Positions 50,026-59,772 of a stretch of DNA of 64,000 nt are shown here, in pieces (within the stretch, counting starts at the first letter, position 1; each line of letters opens with the position of its first letter). Both the position numbers and the translations under genes were made by a program. This stretch comes from Neelides folsomi (Eukaryota > Arthropoda > Collembola > Neelipleona > Neelidae). The stretch spans positions 1 through 64,000 of the forward strand of contig JAQGBZ010000351.1 of NCBI GenBank assembly GCA_034687125.1, written 5' to 3'. The notes below the pieces were generated by a model that was not told where the DNA came from, made no database searches, and saw only the letters and a program-made list of their open reading frames with translations.

Positions 50026-50889
50026 ATGGTTAAATTAAGTTCCTTCTTTATCTTAATTCTCCTATTAATTGAAATCACCAAGAGTGATCATATATTTAAG
50101 AAAATGAAAACTCATCATCGAAAACCCAAAATCTCTAAAGAAGAATTGTTAAGAATCCCAATGGGGAATTCTTCCGCTGAATATGAACATGAAGATGATC
50201 ATGAACTTGACATGGACGAATCAGCATCATATGAATTATCCGGATCTTTCCATGAAGAAGATTACAAAGATCATTTAAATGTTCATTCAAATTCCACCGA
50301 CGACTTGACTCCTTTGCAAAAGAAACAAATAACCGAAACAAGCGAAACTACAGAAAAAGGTCGAACAAATAACAGAGCGGATAATCACCAACTATGGTTT
50401 CCTGCTAAGGCAAAATATCCAACAACAACAGAAAGAACTGAACATGAAGTAAGCCATACAACTGAATTTTCTGGTCACGACCACGACCACAATCACGACC
50501 ACGAACATAATCACGATCAAGACCATGATCATAATAATCATCTTGAACATCATAATGGACATTCTGAAGTAACAAAATCTTACACGGAAACTAAAACACC
50601 TTGGACCAAAACAACATACAAAATTAAGCCAACTGTAAATGACCACAATGGGGAAAAAATGACACATGAAGGTTTGGACCACGAAGATGATCATAAGATC
50701 ATTGAAGAATTTTCGACAGCAATAACACCCAATAAAAATTATCATTATAAAAAAGATCCAAATCACACCAAAGATGACATTTATTCAATAGAGTTTAAAA
50801 AATACAAAGAAATGAAATCAAATTCAGCATCCTCGCTGTGTAAAACTTTGTCAATTTTCATATTAAATGTTTTTGTAATTTATATTTAA
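50026..50889 (+). CDS. Secreted His/Thr-rich protein with hydrophobic C terminus (GPI-anchor-like)
   Basis: Single exon, 287 aa. Signal peptide at residues 1-20 (MVKLSSFFILILLLIEITKS). Body rich in Glu, Asp, Thr and His; residues 151-179 alternate His with Asp/Asn/Glu (HDHDHNHDHEHNHDQDHDHN), a pattern typical of Zn or Cu binding. Thr-rich pieces such as TETKTPWTKTT suggest O-glycosylation. The C terminus has small residues (SNSASS), one Cys and a hydrophobic tail with no basic end, like a GPI-attachment signal. No family recognised. Paralogue at 51502 is missing the His-rich tract. Confidence 0.6.
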   Translation: MVKLSSFFILILLLIEITKSDHIFKKMKTHHRKPKISKEELLRIPMGNSSAEYEHEDDHELDMDESASYELSGSFHEEDYKDHLNVHSNSTDDLTPLQKKQITETSETTEKGRTNNRADNHQLWFPAKAKYPTTTERTEHEVSHTTEFSGHDHDHNHDHEHNHDQDHDHNNHLEHHNGHSEVTKSYTETKTPWTKTTYKIKPTVNDHNGEKMTHEGLDHEDDHKIIEEFSTAITPNKNYHYKKDPNHTKDDIYSIEFKKYKEMKSNSASSLCKTLSIFILNVFVIYI

Positions 50890-51021
50890 ACTTTTCTCTT
50901 AAACTAAAAATTGTAATCTACAATCGTTTGCGTCAAGCGTTGAATTAAAAATGCCAACCTGACCGAAATCTTTCCGTGATTTAATCGACGGGTCTATAAG
51001 GAAATTTTCATTGTAAATTAC

Positions 51022-51501
51022 TTTATAGACAAATATTATTCATTAGCATTGTCATACACTTATCAATATAGAGATAAATTAAACAAAGTCAAAATAGCAA
51101 ATTGATGTATAATAAAAAAAATCCAAATTTTTAACGTCATGAAATAAATAACCATTTATATATGAAGTGACTTCATTGAAATCATTTCCAATAATTAAAT
51201 ATATTTAATAAATAAATAATCTAAACATAATTTAAATCTTTACATCCCTGTGGGTTTTCATAATCTGTGAATTTACTGAATTTTAAAAAAATTAAGATTA
51301 AATTTACATACTTAAAAGCAAACTTTATAGGCTTAATATCATATAAAATAACAAGTTGAGTAAATTTAAATATTAATTGTATATTAAATTCCTAATTTTC
51401 TTAAAGGTAAATCTACGAAATAAACTACATTAAATAACCATAAAGTAATTAAAAAGTAATAATCCCAAAAATAAATAAAATAATATTAACTTAAAATCAA
51501 A
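51022..51501. repeat. Upstream module 3
   Basis: Third copy of the module seen at 49513-50025 and 47773-48211; it immediately precedes the start at 51502. Confidence 0.55.
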
Positions 51502-52101
51502 ATGGTTAAATTAGGTCCCTTGTTTATTATACTTCTCCTATTAATTGAAATCGTCAAAAGTGAAGGTGAAGAAGATGAGACGGATGAATCATCATCAGAA
51601 TCTGTTCAAGAACAAGACACCAAACACATCGTTATATATCATGTACAATATGTTAATTTTTCAGATTCGACCGTCAATTTGGATCCTCGGCAAAAGAACC
51701 AAATGACCGAACCGACCAAAACTACAGAAAAAAGCCGAACAAGTAACAGAGCGGTTCATCAGCCACAATGGTTTCCGACTATCAGAACTACTAAGACACC
51801 TCAGATCAAAACAACTACGATCAAAAAACCTTGGACCAAAACAATTTCCTTAATTACGACATCTGTAAATGACGCAAGTGAGAGGAAAATGTTACATGAA
51901 AGTGACTAAGAGCATGATGAAGAATTTTCACAAAAAACTGGGAAAAATAAATATAAAAAAGATCCAAATTACGACGAAGATGACATTAATAGAAAAGAGT
52001 CACGAGAAGGATCCAAAGAAAAGAAATCAAATTCACCATCTTCGAAGTGTAAAACTTTGTCACTTTTCATATTGAGTGTTTTAGCTTTATTCATTTGGTA
52101 A
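51502..52101 (+). pseudogene. Paralogue of the His-rich secreted gene, interrupted by an in-frame stop
   Basis: The frame opens with signal peptide MVKLGPLFIILLLLIEIVKS and continues for 135 codons to TAA at 51907-51909. The same frame then runs on for 63 codons to TAA at 52099-52101 and still matches the paralogue, including KKDPN, then KSNSPSSKCKTLSLFILSV and its hydrophobic C terminus. One nonsense change therefore separates the secreted body from the anchor. Either it is a young pseudogene or it yields an unanchored 135-aa secreted protein. The His-rich tract of the paralogue is absent. A transcript would decide between these. Confidence 0.65.
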
Positions 52102-52445
52102 ATAATATTAAATAAATATAAAATTAACTACTGATTTATTATTGTTATTATGAACTTGGTTTATTATTTTAAATTGAATTTATTGTAATATCTAAAATTT
52201 TAAAATAACTTAAAATAAGTAAAGTAATTAATAGTGGTTAAGTTAATTAATTTAATTAAATGACCTGTGTAATGAATTTTCATGAAATAAATGCAAAATC
52301 TTGTGCAAAACGTCAGTGTGATTATCATTGGCTATTAATATTTTATAAATGCAGTTAGTTAATTGGTGTATAGTTAATTGAGTTTGAAAGCCATGTTTAT
52401 TTCAAGTTAATTTTAGTATAAGAGAAGGATTGTGATTTTGGTTTG

Positions 52446-52609
52446 GTACTTACCTGGCTCAAGGAGTACATTGATCAAGTAGGATGTGTCCTAAGTTCGA
52501 GGTCGCCCCATTGCACTTCGGGTCGGCTGACGACTTCGATTGCGGCAAATTGTTGCAACTCGGGAGTACAATTTTTGTTAGCGGGGGTCTGCGTTCGCGC
52601 TGATCCCCA
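52446..52609 (+). ncRNA. U1 snRNA: U1 small nuclear RNA
   Basis: A 164-base match to U1 architecture. The 5' end has ACTTACCTGG, which pairs with 5' splice sites. Stem-loop I carries the U1-70K loop (GATCAAGTAGG). Stem-loop II carries the U1A target ATTGCAC (52510-52516). The Sm site AATTTTTG is at 52570-52577. The terminal hairpin runs from GCGGGGGTC to GATCCCC. The length equals the usual 164 nt. The first base is G instead of A, and the 70K loop has GTAG where the consensus has GAAG, so it may be a variant copy. It is markedly more GC-rich than its surroundings. It is not protein-coding despite an open frame across it. Confidence 0.92.
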
Positions 52610-53131
52610 AACAAATTCAATTAAAAGATAAATTATTTAACTATTTAAGTTATGATTTAATTTTGAACGTTTAAGTTTTATTTTATTTTTTGACAAAGAT
52701 GAACTTTATAAAAATTCAATTTTGATTGCTTAAGTATGCAGTGAATTATAATTATTATTTACTTACAATTTTTTAATGTTTATTTGCACTATTATATCTA
52801 TGTAAAACTAACATTCACAATTTATAAACCTTACACTTTCTAATCAAATTTCGTTTCAAATATAATTACATCTACTATTCTTATTATTCTTTTAACACAC
52901 GCATATACTGCTTTAATAGTCAAGTCTGGCCCACCCTGATATTTAAAATCTTGTTTATTTCCAAAATTAACGTTATAACGACGAGGAATAAATTAGGTAA
53001 CTTTTAAAATTCATTTATATTTATTGTGTATGTATTTATAGAATACATATACATACACAATTTTATTTCCTGATGAAGTTAATATTATTTTATAGTATTT
53101 AGTTATATTGTTCATTTATATTTAAATTTTA
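52610..53131. other. Intergenic with outer inverted repeat
   Basis: AT-rich. TTTAATAGTCAAGTCTGG followed by CCCACCCTGA at 52911-52940 is inverted at 53738-53771. Either these are the ends of one element into which the 495-bp foldback element inserted, or two solo MITE ends facing each other. Confidence 0.45.
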
Positions 53132-53626
53132 GGGAGCCTAAAATAATGGCTACATATTCAAATGGCTACAGATTTAAATGGCTAGACACTACAATGGCTA
53201 CAGACAATATATGGCTACACATTAGAATGGCTACAGGTAAAATATGGCTACATACTACATAAATAAATTCAGGTGTATGTATGCGCGATACATTTCATCA
53301 AAATTCATACGCTCTTTTCATTTACTTTTTATATATAGCATATTACATACCAATCTTTAAGCAAACAAAGTCCTTAAAATTTATTCATATTTGTGAGGTT
53401 TTTGACTTCAACCTTCGTGGAGTAAATTATAAAAATAGTATTATTATAACCTACTAAATATTTAGCCATATATTACCTGTAGCCATTCAAATATGTAGCC
53501 ATATATTACCTATGACCATTGCATTGTGTAGCCATTAAAATTTGTAGCCATTTAAATCTGTAGCCATTTAAATGTAGCCATTATGGTATGTAGCCATTTA
53601 ATGTGTAGCCATTGTTTGATGTTCCC
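53132..53626. mobile_element. 495-bp foldback element made of AATGGCTACA repeats, with 8-bp target duplication
   Basis: Ends GGGA...TCCC. The left arm (53145-53251) repeats ATGGCTACA seven times and the right arm (53463-53613) repeats TGTAGCCAT in the opposite sense about nine times; the centre is unique. The element is flanked by identical AAATTTTA at 53124-53131 and 53627-53634. An 8-bp duplication fits hAT- or P-type transposases. No coding capacity, so non-autonomous. Confidence 0.85.
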
Positions 53627-53793
53627 AAATTTTACGCATTTACAAGTTATATTGCATTATTATAAAGGCAACGACAATGAAAGGTTAAAAATTTCCAAAT
53701 TTTGCCATAGAAATGCCATTTTCCATTTTTAAATTCTCAGGGTGTGTCAGGTCAGGCTTGACTATTAAATCAGTAACTTGAGAAATATTTCAA

Positions 53794-54050
53794 TAAAGGT
53801 AAACCTCCAATCTCCATAAACAACATAATAAAATGGTAAATAATGTAAATTCGTATGTGATGAATGAAAATGATTTTATTTAATCGATAATTCACCAAAC
53901 GTTAATAATATTACAAAATACAACTACAATTAATGAATTATCAATTATATTATTATATGAGAACTTATAAATAATTAATGGTAACTTAAAGTTTAGTTAA
54001 AAAGTATAACAATGAGAAATTAATCGCTTTCAAAGTCAGGAATTTTTGTC
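53794..54050. repeat. Serine-protease 3' flank, source copy of the 48212 duplicate
   Basis: Adjacent to the protease stop codon on the minus strand. Almost identical to 48212-48455, including GGTAAATAATGTAAATTCGT and the ATTATATTATTATATGAGAA stretch. Confidence 0.75.
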
Positions 54051-54058
54051 AAACGAAA

Positions 54059-57000
54059 TTAATTAAATTTGGATAAAACTCTAATTATCCAATCTGCATA
54101 TCTCCCAACTCTTGTGAAAATGGAATATGCTTGCGGATTGCAAACTCCTCCTTCGGACACACCAACACTCACCTGAATAAAGAAATGCAAATTAATTAAT
54201 TGAACTCATGAAACATTATTTATTTAAAATAAAAATATTATTAACTCAAATTATCTTCATTATCTCAAACGCACTAATTTAACTTTTGATGAATATTTTT
54301 TACTTACGATTCCTTGAAGGAACCAAGTTGTTGTATCGACGTTTGAAGTCTTGAAATACATTCCTCCCCCAGAATCCCCATTACATACATTCGTCCCTGA
54401 TAATAAATAACCCATTTAAAATTTTACTAATGATTCATAATTACAATTGTATATTTAATTAATAGAGATTGAAATAACTTTAATAAATGTTATAAACTTT
54501 AAAGAACTTTACCATTTTTGAATCCAGCGCAGAAAGTTGTAGATCTCGTTTGGAGTCCAGAAGTAGTTTCTTGATTCACATTTGCGCATTCTGCTGGTCC
54601 AACAATACGCAATTGAGCCATTCGGAGATCATTGGAAAGTTTTCTTGTTTCGTCAATTCCCCATCCGACTGTCTAAAAATCAAAGTTTAAAAGTTTAATT
54701 AAGAATATTTAAATAATTTAATGATAACATAATAATAATTATTTAATTATAACCGTATAAGTTTAAATTATTTCTTACCGTCCCAATTGATCCTTCAGTA
54801 AGTTGAATTTCCTCAAGAGCCGAATCAGAAGTTTGTGGGAAGCAAATCGGTCTTATGAATTTCGAAACTCTGACGCCAGAATTAAGTAAAATGATTCCAA
54901 TATCTGAGTCGTAATTCAATGGATTGTATGCTTCATGAACATGAAGAGATTTAACCCCAAATGACTGTAATTAATATTAATTAATAATTAATAGAATAAA
55001 CATACATGTTATTAAAAGTTAAATAATTAAAATAGTTAAACAAATAAGGAAAATAAAATTTTACCTGAACAATGTCGTCATTTTCTTCTCTTATATATTT
55101 CCCCAAATCAATTTTGAAATTAGCTGTAATTTTCGCTTGGGTTGATTCAGGCTGAGTAATGCAATGGGCTGCTGTGAGAATGGCGGGAGGATTCAAAGTA
55201 ATCAAAGTCCCGCCACATTCATATTCGGAAATTCCTCTTGCGGATTCTTTGTAAAAAATGGCGGCGTGCCAGGGCCATTCTCCGCGCTTTGTTGGTTTCC
55301 CTTTGGTCAAATAAGGAGTTTTGGGGACATTGGTGGCCCCGCATTGAAGTCGACATGAAAATTCTGAATCTCCGGTCCATTTCCCATTCACACAAGTTCG
55401 GAAAGAAGTTGTGAAACCGGAAGAAGAAACTGGCTGATAAAATTCCCCACAGGAATAGCGAGCTTCAGTTCCGTTGGAAGATCTTTGGTCACATTGAGAA
55501 CTCACGATGTGCCAACCGTTTTGGCGGCTGACGCATTCGATTTTTAAACCAAACGATTTGCGATTCAACCGTGGGCAGGTTCCATCATCTATGTTAAATA
55601 AACAATGAAAAATTAAAATCGTGGCAAATTATATTGACAATTAATTAAATAATTAATTTCATTTTAATTCAATAATTCAATTTTAATTAAATAAATACCT
55701 TCAGATTTAATTATAGTTTTATAGTTTTGAGGAACTGGGGCTGATTCTTGAAGTTGTGGATTAACAGGAATTTGCATTTGTTGTATTGGCACATTTTGTT
55801 GTTGCTGGATTGGCATTTGTTGGATTGGTAAATTTTGCGGTGTTTGTTGGATAGGAAATTGTCCATCATTGATTTGCTGAATCGGAGGGATTTGTTGACT
55901 CGGGGAGATCGGGGGATAAAAATTCTCAGGTGTGTTTTGGGAAGGAGAGAAACATTTTATTTTGTAAGATTCTTGTTCCCAGAACCCATTAAAACAATGC
56001 CATTTGATCTCGTTGGTTGAATTGAATGAATTGTAGGGCGGACGGCATCGAATAAACACAGTTGTCCCTATATTAATTTTAATATGAATATTAATTGTAT
56101 GTTAATTTAAATTAAGTAATTTTAAATAGTATGTTAAATATGTTGTATTATAAAAAAAATACCCGAAGGAATTTGTTGATCAATTTGACAATTTTGTGTT
56201 TCTTCGTCATTACTTGGTCCTTGACATGTAATTAAAATATTCTCCCTGTTTCTGACACTCAACCCATCACATGGAAGTTCTTGATAAAAATTGTGATTGC
56301 TGTTTTGATTATTGAAATCATTGAAGCCATTGTTGTCGTAATTGTTGTAAATGTTTTCTTGTACGGGCTGATATGAATCAATATAACCACCTCCAGGAGT
56401 AGAGCCCAAATATTCTAAATAAGATAATTAAAGTTTATATTAAATATAATTAGTCATTAATAATTATTATTAAATAATTAAATTTCAATAGTGTTTTAAT
56501 AGTAAAAGAGTAAACGCAATTGCAATTACATAAATGCTGTCTAGTTTAGAAATACTTTTGAAATTTTTGCAAAAAAGGCGCAGGATATAGTAAGATGTAT
56601 TGTAGAGATATTGTACATGTGTTGCCAACTTACTAAGTCCATTACATTTTGACAAAAAAAAGCCAAAAGCATTTCTAAAGTAAATAGTAGTTGGTTATAT
56701 ATTTTACATTATTTAATTATTTCACATATTTACCATTTTGATTGTAATCATGTTTTCCTTTGTGATGTGGTTTGTTTTTTTGAATATTCGGTCGATGATT
56801 TGAATTGAATTTGTTTCGGGTGGTCAAAGGTTGTCGACTTCCTGTGCTGGGTTTTCTCATTCCACCGCCATTGTGGTGTTGAGGCATTCCACCATGCATT
56901 CCATTATGATGTCCTCCGCCTCTCATTCCACTCGTACCACCACGCATTCCACCCATCCCACCACGCATTCCACCATTCATGCCTCTCATACCACCACGCA

Positions 57001-57535
57001 TTCCGCCCATTCCACCCATCCCACCGCGCATTCCACCACGCATTCCATTCATTCCTCCTCGAAATCCACCCATCCCACCCCGCATTCCACCATGCATGCC
57101 ACCCATTCCTCCATGGGATCCACCACGCATACCACCATGCATCCCTCCACGGAATCCACCCATCCCGCCACGCATCCCGCCACGCATTCCGCCACGCATC
57201 CCGCCACGCATCCCTCCACGCATTCCGCCACGCATCCCGCCACGCATCCCGCCACGCATTCCTCTTCCACCCCCTCCATGTCTCCTGCCTGAGATACCTG
57301 TAAAGAACAATTAATCCAATTTGTAAATAAATGTTAATATAAAACTTTCCCTTTATGAAATTCATCTCACATTCAGTATGTATTACAGATATTACAACTA
57401 TGATAATTTGATAATATCCCAGTTTATGAAAATTATAAAAGGAGTTGGATATTTTGAAGGTTTGGCAAACTTACTTTGATTAAAGTAAATTGAAAAGAGT
57501 AAAAGACAAGTTATCAAAATTTTGCCCAAATTCAT
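54059..57535 (-). CDS. Modular serine protease: signal peptide, Gly/Met/Arg repeats, two CCP-like modules, chymotrypsin-fold domain
   Basis: Nine minus-strand exons: 57535-57475, 57297-56734, 56414-56163, 56067-55699, 55588-55065, 54964-54779, 54672-54513, 54396-54308 and 54172-54059; all phases agree, giving 772 aa. Order: signal peptide 1-20, GGMRGGM-type repeats to about 175, Asn/Tyr-rich linker, first CCP-like module, Gln/Pro-rich linker, second CCP-like module from about 420, protease domain from about 506. Triad His557 (TAAHC), Asp611 (YDSDIG), Ser714 (NGDSGGG). The residue that sets trypsin specificity is Asn708, not Asp. The activation region (LTKGKPTKRGEWPWHA) departs from IVGG. The layout recalls arthropod modular proteases that start immune cascades (ModSP-like); that role is inferred. 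Secreted. Confidence 0.85.
56879..57285 (-). repeat. Coding minisatellite (GGMRGGM repeat)
   Basis: A 12-bp unit, CATCCCGCCACG or variants on the plus strand, repeated through the second exon of the protease. Unit lengths are multiples of three and lack stops in any frame, so long spurious open frames appear on both strands. Copy number is likely variable. Confidence 0.8.
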
Positions 57536-58495
57536 TCTTAATCACACTATTTATATTTGAGGACTTTTAGATTGGTAGATTCAAAGTGACAAGTTTTAAT
57601 TTACATTTTCAACTTTAAAAACAGATGATTTACAATTGAATAAAAATTGCAGTTAGAACTTTGTAAGTTTTGTTGAGAAGAACTAAAGGACGTAAAAAGT
57701 AATAATAAATGAAACTACCCTTTTAAAGGGATAAGCCTTTTACAAAGGAGAATGGATTAGATAGACTGGTACATACCTATACGTATGCATTCATATTGCT
57801 GTCTAAAATGGAACATATAGACATTACAATTGTACGATTATTAGTATATACATAGGACAGCAACTAAAGATTTAAATACAGAAATCCCAAGTTTTATATT
57901 TTTACTTTAAACGTAATTTGAATTCGGGTGAGATTTTATTTTTACAAGTCCAGGTATTTGAAATAATCTTCAATTATGTTTTTCTCACATATTATTTATA
58001 TTATAGTTTTTAACTTAAAAATATTTTTAGTGCTTTATACTATAACTGAAATACTATATACTATATATATATGAAATAAAGACATCAATGATTAAATGAT
58101 ATGTGAATGAGTATGAATTTCCTATATATACGTTATGTATTCATGTTTAGAAATTTTTAACTGTAGAATATTAATTGATATTAAAAATATTTATTTAACA
58201 CCATTGTGTTAACCCAACATTATTTAATTATACGAATAAATAATAAAATAAAATAATTCAACATTTATCATCAAAACAAATTCTTATACAACTTATACTT
58301 AATTAGTAATTAAAATAGTAAATTATGAAAATTGTGTCATGTTTTTATAAACTTAATTTGTATAAACAATATCATATTTGTCAATTGATTAAATTGATTA
58401 ACATTACGTTAAAAAACGTAAAAATCCTACTTAATCCCATACTGGGAATTTTTCATATAAAAGTTAATTCCTGTTCGATACGACAGATTCAAAAT
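57536..58495. other. Intergenic between protease paralogues
   Basis: AT-rich. It holds the promoter of the full protease gene (first 150 bases after 57535 on the minus strand) and the 3' end of the truncated paralogue. Nothing else recognised. Confidence 0.5.
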
Positions 58496-59772
58496 TCAAA
58501 CTTGGGTTGAAGGCAAACATTTAATTTTGAATTGTTCTTTGATCCATTCTCCGTCCAAACATTCCCATTTGATTTCTTGAGTTGAATCCGATGGGTAATA
58601 AGGCGGTCGGCAGCGAATGAAAACAGTTGTGCCTACAATTAAATAATTATATTAGAGTTTTTATCAAGATGGTTTAAATTTAAATGATAATGTGTATAAA
58701 ATTGTAAAAACAATTGATTTTAACATAAATGTAATTAGATCAATTTTATTACCAGAAGTAATTGGTTGATCAATTAAACAATCCTCTGTTTCTTCTCCTG
58801 AACTTTGGCAAGTGATGATGATATTATTCCCGTTTTGGACATTCAAACCATCACATGAGATTTGTTCAATTGTTGAGTCTTGAATTAAATTACTCGACTG
58901 ATCATTGTAACCATAATCATTGTTGTAAAAGTTCCCATCCAAATTGGTATCATAATTGTTGTAAGTGTTTTGCTCAATCGGTTGATAATTTTGGTATCCG
59001 CCGCCATAGTCGCCACCCATTCCCATACTCATTCCCAAACCCATTCCCATGCCCATATCCATGTCCTGGTCCATACCTATAGAAAATAAAAGGCTTTAGA
59101 AAACTTTAAATAATTGATAATTAAATTAAATTATTTGCCTTTACATTTTAAAAATATCTTAATTTTATAGAAATGTTGATTACCATTGTTATTACGATTC
59201 CTTCCATTGTTATTACGATTCCTTCGATTTCCCTGTCGGGTGTTCCCGCGGTTATTTTGTCTGTTCATCCCGCCACGTTGATAATTTCCAGTCCCACCGG
59301 GTCTTCCTCCCATCCCACCCGATCCTCCGAATTGTCCCCTTCGCATTCCACCCATTCCACCTCGCATTCCACCCATGCCACCGTATCCACCCATCCCGCC
59401 CCCCATTCCACCAAATCGGCCACCCATTCCACCCATCCCGCCCCTCATTCCACCCATTCCACCCATCCCGCCTCTCATTCCACCAAATCGGCCACCCATT
59501 CCACCCATTCCACGGAATCCTCCGCCGCCCCGCATTCCTCTTCCCCTTCCTTAAAAAAGAGAAAAATTTTAAATGCACATTTATAATTCAATTTAAACCT
59601 TAAATAACAGGAAAATTTGGATTTTTAAATAATTAAGTATATTCGAATGGTCTTTGGTATAAAAATCGAATTTGAAATTTTAATATGTTCTTATTTTTAT
59701 GAAGTTCTCACCTTGGATAAAAAGAAGAGATAAAAGTAGAAGAATAGAAATCACATTGTTTGGCAAATTCAT
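58496..59772 (-). CDS. Protease-less paralogue: signal peptide, Gly/Met/Arg repeats and one CCP-like module
   Basis: Minus-strand exons 59772-59712, 59549-59184, 59076-58754 (58753 by frame) and 58632-58496, all phase 1, give 295 aa. Exon 1 is 61 nt as in the full protease. Signal peptide MNLPNNVISILLLLSLLFIQ, then GGMGGMRGG repeats and an Asn/Arg-rich stretch. A Met/Gly/Asp run (MDQDMDMGMG) leads to QPIEQNTYNNYD, matching QPVQENIYNNYD of the protease. A single CCP-like module follows (CDGLNVQNG...C..TTVFIRCRPPYYP...KWECLDGEW...KC) and a stop after PSTQV. The protease domain is absent. It could be a regulatory or scaffold partner of the protease, or a 5' partial duplication that happens to stay open. 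Confidence 0.75.
59255..59545 (-). repeat. Coding minisatellite (GGMGG/MRGG repeat)
   Basis: CATTCCACC and CATCCCGCC type units in the second exon of the truncated paralogue, parallel to the repeat at 56879-57285. Confidence 0.75.

Noticed and set aside
52443-52631. A 62-codon open frame over the U1 region
   Set aside because: The sequence is explained by U1 snRNA landmarks; the frame is incidental.
56831-57314. Plus-strand open frames of 111-153 codons across the repeat exon
   Set aside because: Shadows of the minus-strand GGMRGG minisatellite; no signal peptide, splice context or family match.
59173-59586. Plus-strand 137-codon open frame rich in Ser/His/Thr
   Set aside because: Antisense shadow of the repeat exon in the truncated paralogue.
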